In this document: piece after piece, positions 23,258-37,300 of the stretch
How positions within the stretch are numbered: the stretch's first letter is position 1
Layout: the number at the start of each line of letters is the position of its first letter
Assembly: GCA_028751875.1 (NCBI GenBank)
Contig: CM054155.1
Location: 4,722,245-4,786,244 of the forward strand
From: Rapana venosa
Taxonomy: Eukaryota > Mollusca > Gastropoda > Neogastropoda > Muricidae
Direction: 5' to 3'
DNA length: 64,000 nucleotides
Translations under genes and position numbers: made by a program
Notes under the pieces: model-generated
What the model was told of the DNA's origin: nothing
The model's input: the letters and a program-made list of their open reading frames with translations, nothing else
The model's database searches: none

Positions 23258-26200
23258 TACATACTCACCACACAAACACACACATGCATACAAACACACA
23301 CACACACACAAACACATACATACTCACCACACAAACACACACATGCATACAAACACAAACACACATACATACACACACACACACACATACACACAAACAC
23401 ACACATGCATACAAACACACACAACATACACAAACAAAACACACTCACCACACAAAAAACACACATGTATACAAACACACACACACATACACACACAAAC
23501 ACATACATACTCACCACACAAACACACACACATGCATACAAACACACATACATACTCACCACACAAACACACACATGTATACAAACACACACACACATAC
23601 ACACACAAACACATACATACTCACCACACAAACACACACATGTATACAAACACACAAACACATACATACTCTACCACACAAACACACACATGTATACAAA
23701 CACACACACACACACAAACACATACATACTCACCAACAAACACACACATGCATACACACACACACACATACACACACAAACACATACATACTCACCACAC
23801 AAACACACACATTCATACAAACACACACACACATACACACACAAACACATCATACTCACCACACAAACACACACATGTATACAAACACACACACACACAT
23901 ACACACACACAAACACATACATACTCACCACACAAACACACACATGCATACAAACACACACCATACACACACAAACACATACATACTCACCACACAAACA
24001 CACACATGTCATACAAAACACAAACACACATACACACACAAACACATACATACTCACACACACAAAACACACACATGCATAACATCAACACACACCACAA
24101 CAAAACACACACACACACACACATACATACTCACCACACAAACACACACATGATACAAACACACACACAACCACATTCACAACCACCACCAAACACATAC
24201 ATACTCCACCAACACAAACACACACACATCAACACAACACACACACACACATACACACACAACACAACACACACATCATACCACACACACACAACACACA
24301 CAACATGACTCACACACAAACACACACATCATACACAACACACAAACACATACATACTCACCACACAAACACACACATGATACACACACACACACACACA
24401 CAACACATACATACTCACCACACAAACACACACATGTATACAAACACACACACACACATACACACACAAACATCATACATACTCACCACACAAACACACA
24501 CATCTAACAACACACATACACACACACAACACATACATACTCACCACACAAACACACACATGCATACAAACAACACACACATACACACACAAACCATACA
24601 TACTCACCACACAAACACACACATGTATACAAACACACACACACATACACACCACAAACACATACATACTCACCACACAAACACACACATGCATACAACA
24701 CACACACACACATACATACTACCACACAAAAACATACACACACATACCACACAACACATCATACCACACACAACACACACATAGATACAACACACCACAC
24801 ACCAACACATACACACACAAACACATACATACATACACACACACAAACCACACAACATATACAAACACACAACACAATTATACACACACCAAAACACATA
24901 CATACTCACCACACAAACACACACACTAACAAACACACACACACATACATACTCACCACACAAACACACACATGTATACAAACACACACACACACGGTTC
25001 ATACAGACTTGGTGGGGAAAAAATTTGGGCCTTTTAGGGCTTTTTAAGGGTCATTATTTCCAAATTTAGGGCGTAGCCACAGGGTATTGAAGCATATTTT
25101 ATCAACCTGTGTACACATTTACTTTAATAATTAAACTAATCTCAAACTCATGTAAGCAAAGTCTCCTTGTCTAAAACTGCATGCTGAATACCAATTATTG
25201 ACACGAATTCAAGTTAAGTTCTAGAATAGAATGTCTTTCAGACATAGATACCACAATGAACTAAAATCCTCACACAGTAAAACTTCAAGTCATAGTGTGA
25301 TGAAAGTCTCCACTAAGCAAAGTGAAAACTGAAGTAAGTGTCTCTAATTTTAATATTGTTTTTCACAAACAACTAGCAAAGTGAACTGAAGACACTATCC
25401 CTCAAACTTCATCTAATGTGAACTAAGTCTCCTTGCCTTATCAAAGATACAGATGGTTACCGGGTACTGGAATGGAACTGTAATAATACCCTCACACAGT
25501 CACAAGTGCCTCTTCCAAATTCTGCTCCTTTTAATTCAATCTCACACATGTGTACATGCAAGCAATCACTCGCGCGTGCGCGCACACACATGCGTGCACA
25601 AGAGACAGAGAGAGAGATTGCTGGACGCAAGTTCTCTTCACAATGAATACATGTACAAGTCCCATATTGTCAATGCAGATCGTGTGATAGGGCTAACACT
25701 GGCTTGAAAAGGATGCCCACCCATCTCTCCCCATAGTAATAATTGTTTTTCAAATTAAAATAAAAAAACGGAAAAAAAAGCAAGTATCTTCGGATCAAGT
25801 CTGCGAATTTCAAGTCAAGCCAAATGAACCGACCACGTTGAGTGTTAAAAAATATATAAAAAGCTGGCATTTCTGACTTGCCTTATGAACTAGATTGTTT
25901 CTGTATGCCTTCTGCAGGAAATCTGTGGGGTGACCTCCTAAAATAAAGAATAGATTTGGCTACAGGTTTTATTGTTTTCCCATTCTCAAACATGACTGTA
26001 TCACTGTCTGTCATGCGCAGCTGTGGTAAAATTGAAAAAAGACCTCATAGAGGACTATAGCAGTAAACAGGTATTTCTTCAACTCGTGATTGCAGTTCCA
26101 TTGTGCAACATTATTTTCCAAACAAATTACGGACATACCGTACGGGTAGGTAGGTAGTCCTATGCATGTTTAAAAAAAAAGGTGAAAACAAAGTGATCAC

Positions 26201-29200
26201 AGTCATGCTTCCAATGGATGCAAATTACCTCCCTTGGCAAATTAGATGGCACCACATGAATAGCAGACGACAGGCATTCTATCAGTGATATCACGATCTT
26301 CGGACACCCTTCTTGCTTTCATTTCTCATAAGTTTTATATTGTATATTTGTTTAATCTGTATTTCAAAAGAAACTCTCACTCATGATTCCCATTTTTAGG
26401 GCTTTTTAGGGCCTCCAGGGCTGTAGGTCTCATTTTTAGGGCTTTTTAGGGGCCTTAAATGGACTCTTAAAAAATCAGGGTCTTTTAGGGCTTTTTAAGA
26501 TTTGTACGAACCCTGCACACATATACACACACACACACAACACACACACACAAACACACTCACCACACAAACACACACACATGTATACAAACACACACAC
26601 ACACACATATATATATATACACACACACACAAACACACACGCATACACACCCATCACACAGAGACACACACACGATCATACACGAACACACACACACACA
26701 CACAGAGTGCTTCACCTGTACTTGTGCAGCTGTGTGGCCTGTATGCGACATTGACAGAAGGGCTCTGCAATGCCCTTCAGACCAAAGAGGTTGATGATGT
26801 GCTCCAGACAGTCGTTCAGCGAATCCTCAACCAACTTCACTGCCGGGGGCGTCCCCCCTCCCCCGTCATAGTGCACCCTTTGGGAGGTCTCGTCCTGACC
26901 ACACCACCCACCAATGAAGGAATACATGTAGGATTTATAGAGCCCCATAAACAGACACACATGAATGAGTGAATGTGTGTATGATTCATAGAGCCTGTTA
27001 AACATACACATGAATGAGTGAATGTTTTTTGGGGGGGTTATTTTGTTGAATGAGTAAATTTATGATTCATAGAGCCCATTAACCTTTTCCCTACGGGTAA
27101 CTCACTATTGGCTAACCAGCCATCTACGAACCCTTCCCTTCGTATCCCCCACTACTGGGTTACCGTAGCATACAAATGTGCACACTGCTTGTGTGCTGGG
27201 AAAGAGGGGTTCTCTCCCTTAACGTAGGGATAGTGTTGAACATACACATTTAAGGGCGAATGTATGATTCATAGAGCACATTAGACATATACATGAATGA
27301 GCGAATGAATGTATCATTGATGCAGCACATCAAAAACACATATAAATGAAAGAATGTATGATATTCACAGTTCATCAAAAATACACACAAATGAATGAAT
27401 GCTGATTTATACAGCCCATCAAAAATACATATGAATAAATGTATCATTATATGATTCATACAGCCCATCAAAAATACATATGAATAAATGTATCATTATA
27501 TGATTCACACATGGGAACCATCATCACCAGACGACGGTGGAAGTGGATTGGGCACATCCTCCGAAGAGACCCACAGTCAATCACAAGAACAGCATTGCAC
27601 CGGACCCCAGAAGAAGGAGAAAGAAAGGAAGACCAAAAGCAACGTGGAGGAGAACTGTAGAAAGTGAGATGAAGCACTCTTGGGGATCAGTGACTAGGTT
27701 GGCCCAGATAGGCAGGAGTGGAAGTGCTTTGTTGCTGCCCTACACACCACTGGGTGTAATGGTTAATGATATGATGATATGATTCACACAGCCCATCAAA
27801 AATACATATGAATAAATGTATCATTATATGATTCATACAGCCCATCAAAAATACAAATGAATAAATGTATCATTATATGATTCATACAGCTCATCAAAAA
27901 TACATATGAATAAATGTATCATTATATGATTCACACAGCCCATTCTCCTCCGTGGGGATACCAGGGTTGGTCAGTATAAATGCCATCCCCACCTCCTGGA
28001 AATTCTGTGCTAAGAATCCCCTCTTTTCTATCCTTCACTTTGTTTGACCTGTTTCTTGTCACCTCCATTTTGTCTATTTTGTGCCTTCTTGGTCCATTCT
28101 CCTGCCTCTTTCTACAAAAACTTAAAAGATAACAATTCTCTCCTACGTAAAAGTCAGATGAACTGGACCTAACTTTCCAAGCGCTTAATGGCAGCTCATA
28201 TGACAGACAACAATAACTGCTGTCTGAAGCGTTTGACGACGAAGAAGAAGATACCGGCCATTTTACAGCTACACATGAGTGAATGAATGTATATTTCATA
28301 CAGCCCATCAAAAATACATAAGAATGAAAGCAGGGTGTACAGAGTAGTAGAGAGTGTCAACATCTCTACACCCACTGACATCTTTGCAGCACTGAGAGAG
28401 AAGACAATTGAAGAGAGGATGGTGGAAATGGGGAGAGGGGCAGGGATAAACTGATTTGAGCTGCACACCTCACCAGCATGAATAGCGAACATTTTTCCTG
28501 TAGTGAATTAAAAGTTCAAGCAGAAACGAATTTTCCAAAAAGGGCTAAACAAATTTCCTGTTTAATGCCTATTGGCACTCAATGTATCAGACCTCTTTCA
28601 AAAATCAAAACTTTATCAATATGACTTAGAAACACAAAAAGAAGCTTCACCATGTCCTTCATGGGAGATGAATAAAGCATGGTTTGATATAGAATATACT
28701 ACTAAAAAAAAATTACAAAAAAAATCAAAACACCATGGTTGCAGTTGTCCAGTTGCCTACTGAAAATAAGTATGTTGGCTACCTAAAAGTATATACAGAT
28801 GGGTCAGTTTTAGAAATTCAATACACAGGCTCTGCATTTGTCATACCAGAGCTAAAAATAGATAAATCATACTATCTTGGTCAACATCGTTCAATATTTA
28901 CAGCTGAACTGATTGCAAGTCTTATGGCTCTTAACTATATTCTTCATTTTCCATTTTCCTTCTTCATATCTTATTTTGCATTGACCAAAACTTCAAGAAA
29001 GTCTCCAGAATTATTTTTGAAATGAAATCTCTCACATCTCCTAGGTTTAAGAGGTATTCCTGTTTCTTTCTGTTGGGTGCCTTCTCACGTTGGAATTTTT
29101 TCAAATGAGTGGGCTGACAGAGCTGCAAAAAAGGGGGCAAGACATGATAATTATGGAATCGAAAGAACTTGATGTTTCCTTATCTATACAGGAGGGAAAC

Positions 29201-32200
29201 CATATATTAGAGCAAATGTCATGGGGTAAGTATAAAGAATCTGATCAATTCAAGGAACGATATTTAAAGAGTTGTCTGATCCCTGCCCGTATTTCTTGTT
29301 ATATGGCTCCTTCTCAAATAGATTTAAGTTTTCCAACTGTAAGAAGGGTTAATTCACTATATTTTAGATTGAAATTAAATGCATTCCTTACAAAATTTGG
29401 CAAAAATGTCAGATGTCTATGTGGAGATCATATTTCCAATATTCAGATCATCTTTGAGTGCCTTATTGTAAAACCTTTTTTACCTACATTTTCTGAGCAG
29501 TCTCTGGAAAATGTATTTGAAAATTCAAAGTTAGTTTGCCTCTGCTAGATGTTTATTGCATAGTCCATTTGAATGTTTATTGTAGTTACATTATTGTTGT
29601 TTCATGTTTTCACATTGTTGAGTTTAAATTTTGCTCCTGTTTAAGAGTATTATTATTATTATTACTTTTCTAAAAGATTTTTAAACCCACAAAAATACCA
29701 ACACTGATGCTATTTCTTAACCTTTTCTCCTTCCACTCCCTTCTTTAACTTCTATTACATTTTTCACTTTCTTCGTCTAATATCACTCAAGAGTGAACAG
29801 ACGTTAAATTGAAGACAACAACAACAGCAACACACCACACACACCCTAGAGAACACAGACCTGATGCCAGGAAGAGTGGTTCGGAGAAATAATCATGGCA
29901 GCGGGCTGCTCTTCCTCATCCGGGTGGGGATACCCGGGCACATGGTGTAACTGGGTGGTGGGAGGGGTGACCTGCAGACATCAGCATGGACCAAAGTCAC
30001 CAATGACACCTTTGGGATGCATGCATGCATCTAACGGCACAAACACATTCACACATATGCATACACAGATATGAACGTACACACACACACACATATACAT
30101 GCAAGTGTGTACAAGTATGTATACACAAACATGTATTCAAACACGTGTACATACACACTCATAACACACAACACACACACACACAAACACACACATTTCA
30201 CACACTACACACATGTACACCCCCCACACATTCACTCCTACCAAACTCCTACCCCCCCCCACCCCCCCCTCCCCTTTGCCACCTGCAAGGACCAGGAACA
30301 ATGGTGCCCCAGCGTCATCATGTAGTAGATGGCTTTGGCGTGCTTCTTGTACTTGTACAGCTGCTGGCTCAGCTGCTCGTACACCAGACGCAGCGCATGG
30401 GGGGTGAACAGCAGGCTCTCAAACCACTGCGGTCTCCTGGCGGGGCTGTGGCTGAAGAACTGCTGCAGAAACGCCCTCTCCGAACTTTCCAGGCATCTGA
30501 CCTGTCCGACAAAAAGCGTCCATGACAGTCACTGACCGTGACATGACAGACTTCATTTCTGGCGTGGTTTACTCACTACTGCTCCCTGCTCCACCATTTC
30601 CCCCATGTGAGGAGTACCTGTCCACTGGACTGTTTTGCACAAGCCTACATTACTGGACCAAGAATGGTGTTGGGGTTTTGTTGGCTTGGGGTTTTTCCGT
30701 TCCTCAGCTAGAGTTCCCTGGTTCACCTATGGTGATATCTTTAGGTATCTGACCTTTTTTTTCTTGCAACATTTAGGTAGCTGCATTCCAACTTCGGGGA
30801 TGATGAAGAATGTGGGCTGAAGATTTGGTTTGCATATGGTGAGGAAATATAATAACGTTACAAGTAACCTAACACAACACTTCTGTTGGCCTACTTCTCT
30901 ACAGGTCAAAAGCAGCCCAGCAGAAGAGATTTTGCTGATCATCTTTGTGGGTGTGTTTGGCATGCTTGTGACCTGACCCCTACTGCATTTCATTAACTTT
31001 TCCCCCGACAACCCCTGCACTGGTTCAAGCTTGTTAGTGCAAAATGAAGTTCTTCATGTGGGTGACTGTGGAAGGGAAAAGTACTGTATCAATGAGTGGT
31101 TGTGTGTGTGTGTGTGTGTGCGCGCGCAAGGGTGCGCACATGTGCGTGTGTGTGTGAATGTGTGCCTATATATCTATCTCCCTCTCTAAATGTTTTCAAC
31201 AGTCTCTTGGAAATCTTATGCAAATGAGTGGTACAGGATATAGCTTCTTCTTCTTGTCACTTTTATTTATTCTTAGCTCAAGGAAAAAAAGGACCTTGTA
31301 TACATAACTAATCTCCGTATCTATTTTTACATTGCGATAGGACAGGAAAAACAACAACTAAAGAAACAAAGATTTGATTATTCAAAATCTCCTTGAACAA
31401 AAAAGCCTTCCACACAGAAGCCAAAAAATCCCCGAGGTTCTCCTTTACAATGGGATTTTTAAAACATCCCAGAACTGCTAATTTTGAAATGCCTGCATTG
31501 AGCAAAAAGACTGAAAACTGTAACTTATTACTCATTATACAAACAAAGTTTGACAATATCAAAACACCCAGTCTCAGACTGATCAACTACATCAATAACT
31601 ATCCAGCAGACAACCAACTCCTCAAAAAAAGACAATTTGACAACAATTACCATCAAACAAAATGACAACAGTATGTTCATAAAAACTCAATGAACTTTAA
31701 CCCTTTACCATTCGCATATCTTACAGAGAAACTCTCTGTAGTATTCGAAAATTCACGCAGCTTTTTTAAGAGAATAAGGTACCTCAAGTACACATAGTGC
31801 TGTACAGTTACTATTGTTCGCAGAGCATTCATATTTGGCCAAAGTATTTATATGATGTCATACTTTATTCTGCACTCCAAGATGTGTGTCCTACCTACAT
31901 GTGTTGTGCGGCTGTCCCCTCTTTGTCACCAAATAAAGGTAAAATTGCAGTGACATCATGCTGTTAGTCTACAACTACCCTCTCATCATCATCATCAATG
32001 CCTTTGTGCCTTATTGGCACGTAGGGCAGCAACAACAACTACCCTCTAACATGCGCAATATTTGTATGTGATTTTTAAAAAATAATAAGTGTGGTCCTGC
32101 CTGAATGTGTCCTCCATCGCATCCACTGTAATGGTAATCCAATCGTCCATTCACACTTGTCACAAAATTACTGTCACCAAGTCTACAATTACTGAGTGGA

Positions 32201-34304
32201 AAGTATTCAAACATATTGAAAACAACGTTGACTAACGCGCACATATACATTATTTACAAATATATGCTCACGCCTACTATTTACAAAAACACTAGTGTGT
32301 CTTTCACCAATAGCCAGTTACATGGCTGTCGCAATGCAGGTGTCACAGCCCAGTGTCGCATCTAGGTGTGTTGGCAGTGTTTCTCAAGTGAAAATACTGA
32401 TTAATTTTGAGAAATCTGGTTTTCATCATAATATTAACGATCCATGACTCAGAAAATCTCAAATCAGTAGACCAGTAGAGATGAAGCCTTGGCAAACGCT
32501 TGATCCCCATCATGATCAAAACTGACAGGTAAGCCCTAATTTCATCAGGTGTTGTTTCTGTCCATAATGGATCTATGACTAAGCCTTTCACGGCGATCTT
32601 TTCCCTGTCATGATTGTTAGTTTTATCTGCTACAGTTTGAAGAAAATGTTGGGGCGCAAACAAAACAAAGTAATCTAAGGGCTTGGCATTCAGTGGGAGA
32701 GTGTGTGCCGGCCCAGTGGTAGCGTGAAGTCTTGCACTGTGCCAGGCACTTGTGCGCTGCGCCATGTCGTCTGCTATGAAGCCAATGGAATGTTATCCTC
32801 AGCATCACTTTCCGACTCACTACCTTCTCCTATTTCATCTCCTTCTTCTGTAGTATGTATGTTTGTCCATCGTGTCCCACGATGACCTCCAAAACAGCAG
32901 AGGAGGCAGCTGCTGTTTTGGAAACTGGGCAGAAATTTGATTATAGTGGAGATGCCTTGCCCACAGTACATCCCCATTCTCTCGGCCAAGTGGGCATAAG
33001 GACAGTCAGCATTGGAGATGTTCTCCAAAGGCCAACCAGCCCCCAGGGCTGCAGCACATAAGGACTGTGCGAGTCAAGCCTCCTAGTCAGAGAGTCATAG
33101 TCGATCACTAAAGACTAAGCTGTAAAGTGGAATTCCATGAGTGGGATAGCCACTGGTCATACAGCCTCTCACTTTGCTGTTGCCCCCAGCGTCAATGGTT
33201 TAATCAAGAACTTGGATAAAGCCCAGGCATCTCCTTCTTCTACATCTACTTCAACATCGGATTAAACATGTTATTCTCGTTCAAACTGTTCCACTTGAGC
33301 CAAAATAGCTTCAATTTCCACATCAGTATATTCCTTCCAAATCGTATCCTCAATCTTTGCTGCCATTTTTAGCTACAAGAAAGCGTGGGAAAGACAAAGC
33401 CAGTCACTGGCCAATTTCTTGTGAATGGGAGGCTGTGTAGCACTGAATTTGGTGCCCATTCCTTCCTTAGTTTATACTGACCTCAGTGGAATGCTCATTC
33501 ATGGTGTGCGTGTACTAGGTAGAGCTTAGTGCATGAGGGAAATTCCCCACTAGGCTGACATGACGTCAGGCGGGCTGCAGTGGGTATTTATATGCGGGCG
33601 AGTGGCAGCGGCGGGCTACAGCGGGTAAAAATGGGAAAGGGTTAACAAAAATAATAAAAATTTAAGAGCTATAGATCTAGTTGCACCAAAAAGACAAAAA
33701 CAAACAAAACCAACAAAAACAAAATTGAATAGAGCTACTACTCTGAAATCTGAGATTTGGTTGCACATATATATGTAATACATGTACACATTATACATAC
33801 TGAAAAAACACACCAACCATATTAGATGTGCTTGAGTCTGGTAACACACTCAGGCACGTACACACATGCACGTACACACACGCACATACAGACACAGTAA
33901 CGAGTAAAAAATTTTTTTAAAAACAGACCAAAAAAACAGGCAACCGCACGCACACTACACACACTACACACACACACACACACAGAGTAACGAATCGACA
34001 AGAAACAAACAGGCAGTGATTACTACTAACATCTGAATTGGCCCGTAGTTTCAACATGAACTGCGGCACAAGCAGCTCATAGTGGTTGCTGGGTAGGAGG
34101 CCTCGGCGTTCCAGTTCGAAGAGAGAGATGTGCACAGCACTGGGGCTCAGGAAACAGAAGACGTTGTGTCCCATGAAGCGAATCAACCCCAGGCTGTCTA
34201 TCCTCGGCTTCCCCTGACACCCAGACAGAAGAGAATGATATTCTCTGTGTGTGTGTATGTGTGTGACTGCGTGTGTGTGTGTGTGTGTGTCACTGTTGTG
34301 TGTG

Positions 34305-34369
<65 letters not shown>

Positions 34370-37300
34370 TGTGTGTGTGTGCCGCACGCAAACAGTACAT
34401 GTGTACGTGTGTGAGATTTATTTATCTATATATTTATCCTTTTAATTTGAGGATAATGGAATAACTCAGTAAGTGCTCATGAGATGTGTATGCAGTTTGT
34501 AAATTTTGTCATCCAATCCATTCCCACCAGCACGCAATGGCCTACTCTTACGAAAAGTGGAACATGTGCGCAAAATGTTCTGCATGCGTTCGCACACAGA
34601 ACATCAGTTTATAATTATACTTTGTCGTCTCATCCAAGGACTTTAAGGGGGGGGGTTGGAGTTAGCACTGATGTTAACTCCAGAGGAAAAATCCTCTTGA
34701 ACGAGATTTGAACCCAGGTCAGCAGATCACAAGCACATCACTCTAAACATCAGAGAGAGAGAGCAAGAGACAGAGAGACAGGCAGAGAGACAGAGAAAGA
34801 GAGTTCTGAAGAGGTGTGTGTGTTTGTACAACATGTGTGTGGGAGACTGTGTAAGTGTGGGAGACTGTGTAAGTGTGTGAGACTGTGTAAGTGTGTGTGT
34901 GTGTGTGTGTGTGTGTCTGTGTGATCAGCCAGGGATTATACCTCAACTATAAATTAATTGTCCAGTGACAATTATTTTGAAATGTGGACAACTGAAATGA
35001 ACAGAAAGAACCAGCCCTCTTTAGTTCTTAGCGCGGAGAAAAAACAGTCCTGAGTATAATTAGCTCCGTCAGTGGTCAGTGCAATGAGTGCAGTTAACTA
35101 GCTCAGATAAGGAATGGTAAAGCTAACTAGGTCAGATGAGGAATGTGTGCAGTTAACTAGGTCAGAGGGGGAATGAGTGCAGTGAACTAGGTCACAGGGG
35201 GAATGAGCACAGTCAATTAGGTCAAAGGGAGTGAGTGCAGTAATTAAGTCAGAGGGGGGAATGAGTGCAGTTAACTAGGTCTGAGGGGGATGAGTGCAGT
35301 TAAATAGATCAGAGGTGGAAGTGAGTGCAGTTAAAACTTAAGTAGGTCAGAGGACGAATGAGTTCAGTTAATTAGGTCAGAGTGGACATGCGTACATGTA
35401 ACTAAGTCAGAGGGGAATTAGTGCAGTTAACTAGGTCAGAGGTGGAAATGAGTGCACTTTAATCAGTCAGAGGTGTGAGTGCGGTTAACTAGGTCAGGGG
35501 GAAATGAGTGCAGTTAACTAGATCAGAAGTACACCATAAAATCAAAAGAACGAATTGTCTAAACACCCACCCCATTCCCCACATCTGGTTTCTTTGAATG
35601 ATTTTTTTTATCTGTTCTTCCTAAGAAACATCTATCTGGAACCAGGTTCTGCATTCATTCATGATGAACGGATGCAGCAGCAGCAGCAGCAGGCCACTAA
35701 GGCATTCCTATCTAGATCTATAGACTATGGTCCCAAGAAAGACCTCAGGGATCTAACAGCTGCAAAAATGCTGGGAGTAGTGCATTGCCTCACAGGGGAC
35801 TGCACTGAAAACAACTAAAGAGCAACAGGTGGCTAATCACCTAATAAACAGCCCTCTTTTATAATAATGGAGGCTAGCTAGACTTATTTCCCCACCCTCA
35901 AACCTTGCTCAGCAAGTTACTGTTTTGTATGAGTTCCCCTGTTATGATACCTAGGAAAGCCATTCAAAGTTGTTTTACATGCAATATATTACTCAGGACA
36001 ATGATTTAAAACTGTGTCTTGTGCTCTGCTATTAATAGCTCTGCTATTATCAAATAAGATTTCAAACCTGTGCTTTTGTTACTGTATACATAATGCTGTG
36101 TAGCACAATATACAATGTGTACAACCCAGATGACAATGACATACATGTGTGGTCCAGTGCTCTTCTACACTAAAAAACTTAGAAAGCACTTTTTTTTAAA
36201 AACACTATCCCTGTGTTAAAGGAGAGAACCTTTCTTTCCCAGTACACGTGCACTGTGGGCTTTTGCAATTGCACAAACATTGCCTACGTAGCAGTTTTAG
36301 CACTTTTCTAACTTTTCGTAATGTCAAAACTCTCTTGTTTGGAAACTGGCAGTTTTAGGTAGATAATTCAATATCTTGTACCAAAAATACTTTCAGGCCG
36401 CATAATATATTTCTTCATTACACGCCATTAGTTATGAGAGTGAACTTGACCCAACCAAACATGCTTAAAATGACCAGTGATGTACTTGCAACATGTATCG
36501 TATTGAACATCTTCGATTACTTCATTCACTCTAAATGTCTGGCATGACATTTCTGAGAAGTAAGAAGCATAATTAGCTTGATGGTAAAACCACTTGGCTA
36601 CTGAGGAACTCAGTCCGCCTGCCATGCACCCACACTAAGAATCCCGTGGCTCCACAAAGTCTCTTTGTTTTCATATGGGTTCTGTCTTTGGAAGCTGATT
36701 ATACAGTGGAATACGATCTGCTCACTGACCTGCTAGGTCTTCATGGAAAAAGCATGTGCCTGGCTAACTGGTGGCGTGGGAAAGTTTGGATTCTCTGTTG
36801 GAAGGAAAGCTTGAGATTTAAAAAAACAACACAACATCACCCATATGGGTGCTGTGTTCTGATCATGTGCATACAGCTTCAGTTACCTGGTAGGGGGTGT
36901 TTTACCTGGTAGGGGGTGTTACGAAGGGAAGGGTTAGTAATGGTTGGTTACCTGATAGCCGGTTACCTGTAGCCTGTGTAGGGAAAAGATGTACTACACA
37001 ATAATAGCAGTCCAAATTGTGTACTGAATCCTACGCTACAATACCAAAGGAAGCATGTTGTGTGCTTTAGTATAACATTAACAGAACCTAGGTCAATGAT
37101 TCTAAGCTATATAAAGTGTGCCAACTCACCACAGATATGGATTCTTCAACTTCCACTTTCCTCCACAGCTGCCTTTCTTCTTCATCCAAGAGAGAGAGGT
37201 GTTCACACGGGCACTGGGAATACATGCGCTGAAGGGAACTCATGAATGGATGGTTTAGAAACGTAAGATCATTTATCATCCTCTTCATGTGAATGTAGTG

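Larger units (their letters stand above)
26925..28320. repeat. Minisatellite, about 50 bp units, interrupted by three insertions
   Basis: Units of the type ATGATTCATACAGCCCATCA then AAAATACATATGAATAAATG fill this part of intron 3. Leftmost units read TTCATAGAGCCCATTAAACA. A MITE (27083-27235), a LINE end (27511-27776) and a SINE (27950-28258) interrupt the array; intact units on each side show the original sequence at each site. Confidence 0.85.
31697..33645 (-). mobile_element. Defective piggyBac element with TTAA target duplications
   Basis: TTAA flanks both ends (31697-31700, 33642-33645). The ends are CCCTTTACCATTCGC (left) and, reversed, CCCTTTCCCATTTTT (right). Inside, minus-strand pieces of a piggyBac-type transposase occur in the expected order from the right, but the catalytic middle is missing. 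At 1941 bp it is shorter than an intact element. It sits in intron 2, in the same direction as the host gene. Confidence 0.85.

Noticed and set aside
22844..24308. Very long His/Thr-rich (plus) and Cys/Val-rich (minus) open frames of up to about 420 codons
   Set aside because: They exist only because the CA satellite lacks stop codons in most frames; all phases are open at once and follow the repeat unit.
35045..35530. Regularly spaced repeats resembling a CRISPR array
   Set aside because: Units are contiguous and degenerate with no unique spacers, and the genome is eukaryotic; it is a minisatellite.
36428..36625. 65-codon minus-strand frame (SSSVAKWFYHQANYASYF)
   Set aside because: Considered as a transposase or exon fragment, but no motif and no splice sites support it; noted only as part of the possible MITE relative.
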